A program made the position numbers and the translations under genes. 64,000 nt of DNA from Acridotheres tristis (lineage: Eukaryota > Chordata > Aves > Passeriformes > Sturnidae), in NCBI GenBank assembly GCA_037013685.1, contig CM072899.1:9528479-9592478 (forward strand). Reading direction: 5' to 3'. Positions 61,481 through 64,000 of the stretch are shown piece by piece. How positions within the stretch are numbered: the stretch's first letter is position 1; the number at the start of each line of letters is the position of its first letter. The notes below the pieces were generated by a model that ran no database searches, was not told the DNA's origin, and saw nothing but the letters and a program-made list of their open reading frames with translations.

Positions 61481-64000
61481 GTGTCACTCCACTTTTCCAA
61501 GGCTGTAGCTTTCACCTTACCTAGTGAGGCTTACTATTTAATTGGTGCTGTTATGATCACACAGCAACCTTTGGAGGCCAGAAGGGCAGTGCAGGTGCTG
61601 GAATGTCTTGGGAACTACTATCAAACAAGTAAGAGAAATTAAGGTAATTGCAGAAAAGGACCTGGAAAAGAAAATATGTGAGTCAGATAAACTCATATTT
61701 TACTCAGGCATTTTTAATAATTTCCCATGATTAATGGCCACAATCTGTTCCTTGTTCCCAGTATTGTTACAGTGAAAATACTATGGCCACTGGCAAGCAC
61801 TGAAATTTATTTATGTGGTTGGTGTGGGTTTTGTTGTATCTACAGCAGTTACAGCTCTTTATTCTTTTACAGGTACTTTTGGAGAGCTAGTCTTTTCCTG
61901 CCCCAGAAAAAAAAAACAAATAAAAAGCCAAATATGCACCTGATGCTTTTAAAATTGTGAAGATTTAAAAAAACATCTGAGCCTTTTTTCTCCTTTTTTC
62001 TGAGACCACATTCCCTTGAAATAAGCATTAGCTTAGTATGAGTGGTTGGAAGTAGCTGGGTAAGTCCTTAATTGCTCTGCCAGATCTGTGCTCTTTCATT
62101 TCTTGAAGATGTTGAAATCCCCACTTTAATTTCTGTAGCTACAGTTAAGCTGGGTAAGATGCTGCACATAAGTGGCAAACCTCTAACATTTTCCTCTTTC
62201 TCTTTTGCCTTGATTTATTGTCATGTTGATTATTTTGTGATAAAGCCAAAAGCCCAAAATAATTCACTTGAAATGCAGCAGTTGCAAGACATCAAGCTGT
62301 TGTCTTCTCAAAAGCTTCTCATGGTCTTTGAAACAACTGGAAAATAGGGAAGGGAATGAAATGGCAGGGCATCAGCAGAAACTTGCAGACCGGGTCAGTG
62401 CCACTGATTGGTGTTAAAGCAGGTGAAGATTTCATGACACAAAGCCTAACAGCAGTGCTGCACGGTGTGATTAATAACTGCAGCATGTTGTGCTGTGTCC
62501 AGCCTCACAGAAACTCAGAGTTATGCAGCAAGCAAAACATAGTGCAGTAGGGAAGGATCAGGTAAGAGCTCACCTGTGAGACAGTGGTTGGAACAGGATG
62601 TATCTCCTGGCTCGGAGGCATTTGCTCAGGGTCGAACAAGGACATGGTGCATGGTGGAGTCTCTGTGCTGCAGCAGACCCGTGTGTTCCTGTGATTTCCT
62701 GGAACCATTGCAGCAGCAGTGATGGCTTTGAGAACCTGGTGCCAAACACCATCTCTGGAGAGCAACGCCTTCAGTTTTGCCTGAGGGTTGCCTACCAAAA
62801 CACTGGCCACAGGCTGGGTCTGCTTAAATCTGTCAGCTGTCACTTGGGTGGCCCGGTATAGGCAAATAGGGCTGGGTTTTTGCATCCCTTGCTCCCTGGG
62901 GTCTTCCTGCTGAAAACCTCCTTCCCTTTAGTGTTTGTGGCAGATGCACACCGTATGTATGCTTTATAAAAATTGAAGGCAATAATATTGGCTTCCTCCT
63001 GTTTGAAATCACTTGGCATGTCCCAGTGCTGAGAAATACTGAATAGTACTGCTGGTTAGGGAGCAGGCTCTTCCACAGGGCATAGAATGGCTCTAGAGTC
63101 AGGGGTGGGATTAGACAGGAACAGGAGGAAGAGGAGGATCGCCCAGGATGAAGGGCAGCAGGAGGCTGTTCTCAGTCATGTTGGGAAGAGGCAGCTGCCG
63201 TGTGCTGCTGACTCACATAATGACCCTTGTGCTAATGCTGTTCCCTATCATTTAACACAAAAATAAAACTGCTAAATTGAGAACAATTTGGAACATGCGT
63301 GGTTTGCTTTGGAAGACATTTAATAGCAGCTATACTTTAACTGTAGGACTCTGATTGGAAAAGGAGGGACAGGTAAATAGTTTACGTTAACTTAGCAATA
63401 TTATTCTGTTATTGTTGAACCTTCCTAAATTCTACCCAAATCGTGGCTCAAATCAAACAGCTTCAGATAATTTGTGAGAAGCAATAGGTGAAACTAAGTG
63501 GGAGTAGGACATGAAAAGAGTGTGTGATTACCTGAGTGGAAACCAAAGTGTTCCCAGTACTCACAGTAGTTAGTGAGATGCTTTGAAGGTTTTTTCACCT
63601 CTTAAATCCTTAGTGATTTGAGGCAGCGATTTTGGCCTTCAAATGACTACAGCAAGTTGCTGCCCTGACAGTGGAATAAATTTTGAAAGCAGTGTGAGTG
63701 CAATCTACAAGATTAACAGCCAGGCCATAAAGCAGAAATCTTTACAAAACAGAGAGATCTTGTGATTACTTAATCATGAAAAAGTAGCCTACAGGACCTG
63801 GGTGGCTCATGGTGGCTTGTTGCCTTTTGTACTGGCAGGTGAGAAAATACAGAATGGGGAGCATCTGCAGTCACAGGGGACATGCAGATTCTATCTTTCA
63901 TCCCTGAGAGCCCATCTCAGCAAAATCTTTTGCATTGCTTCACACTGTCTTACTTTCCTGCTGCTCACTGTATTGCTGCAGCTCTCTAAAATATTAATGA

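Larger units (their letters stand above)
54129..64000. other. Non-coding unique sequence
   Basis: No gene recognised. Thirteen consecutive A lie at 56463-56475, and a short GTCACCAAAT/GTCACCAAAA tandem at 61461-61480. The minus-strand frame 62505-62885 (126 codons) is somewhat richer in GC than its surroundings but matches no family I know. AT-rich stretches near 54480-54780, 56720-56990 and 63200-63360 have the even texture of conserved non-coding DNA; the last contains an AP-1/MAF-like TGCTGACTCA at about 63207. These remain inferences without an alignment. Confidence 0.6.

Overview
The window reads as single-copy, non-coding vertebrate nuclear DNA, most probably from a bird and possibly a songbird. 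The evidence is two truncated CR1 (chicken repeat 1) retrotransposon ends, the very low interspersed-repeat content, the moderate GC (about 40-43% by eye), the scarcity of CpG, and the absence of any prokaryotic gene layout. The species call rests mainly on the CR1 type and is an inference.

I recognise no protein-coding gene, rRNA, tRNA or known small RNA on either strand. The longest uninterrupted frames (158 codons at 26100-26576 minus, 156 at 51273-51743 minus) are about what chance gives in 64 kb. They carry no motif I know. There is no CpG-island promoter. The simplest reading is an intergenic stretch or a large intron. A few intervals combine a good splice acceptor, an open frame and a plausible donor (13705-13899, 32248-32349, 34051-34150, 9111-9182); they are reported as weak leads only.

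Layout: 1-6186 unique sequence; 6187-6478 a plus-strand CR1 3' end; 6479-15670 unique sequence; 15671-15951 a block very rich in TAAT/ATTA cores, possibly a conserved enhancer; 15952-43410 unique sequence with short simple repeats; 43411-43735 a degenerate tandem array with a unit of about 50 bp; 43736-45878 unique sequence; 45879-46018 a minus-strand CR1 3' end; 46019-54061 unique sequence with several perfect short palindromes; 54062-54128 a long, well-paired hairpin resembling a microRNA precursor; 54129-64000 unique sequence.

No multi-gene system is visible. The item most worth testing is the hairpin at 54062-54128. On the plus strand it forms 21 consecutive base pairs, three of them G-U. 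Those three would become C-A mismatches in the opposite transcript, which points to a plus-strand RNA if it is functional.
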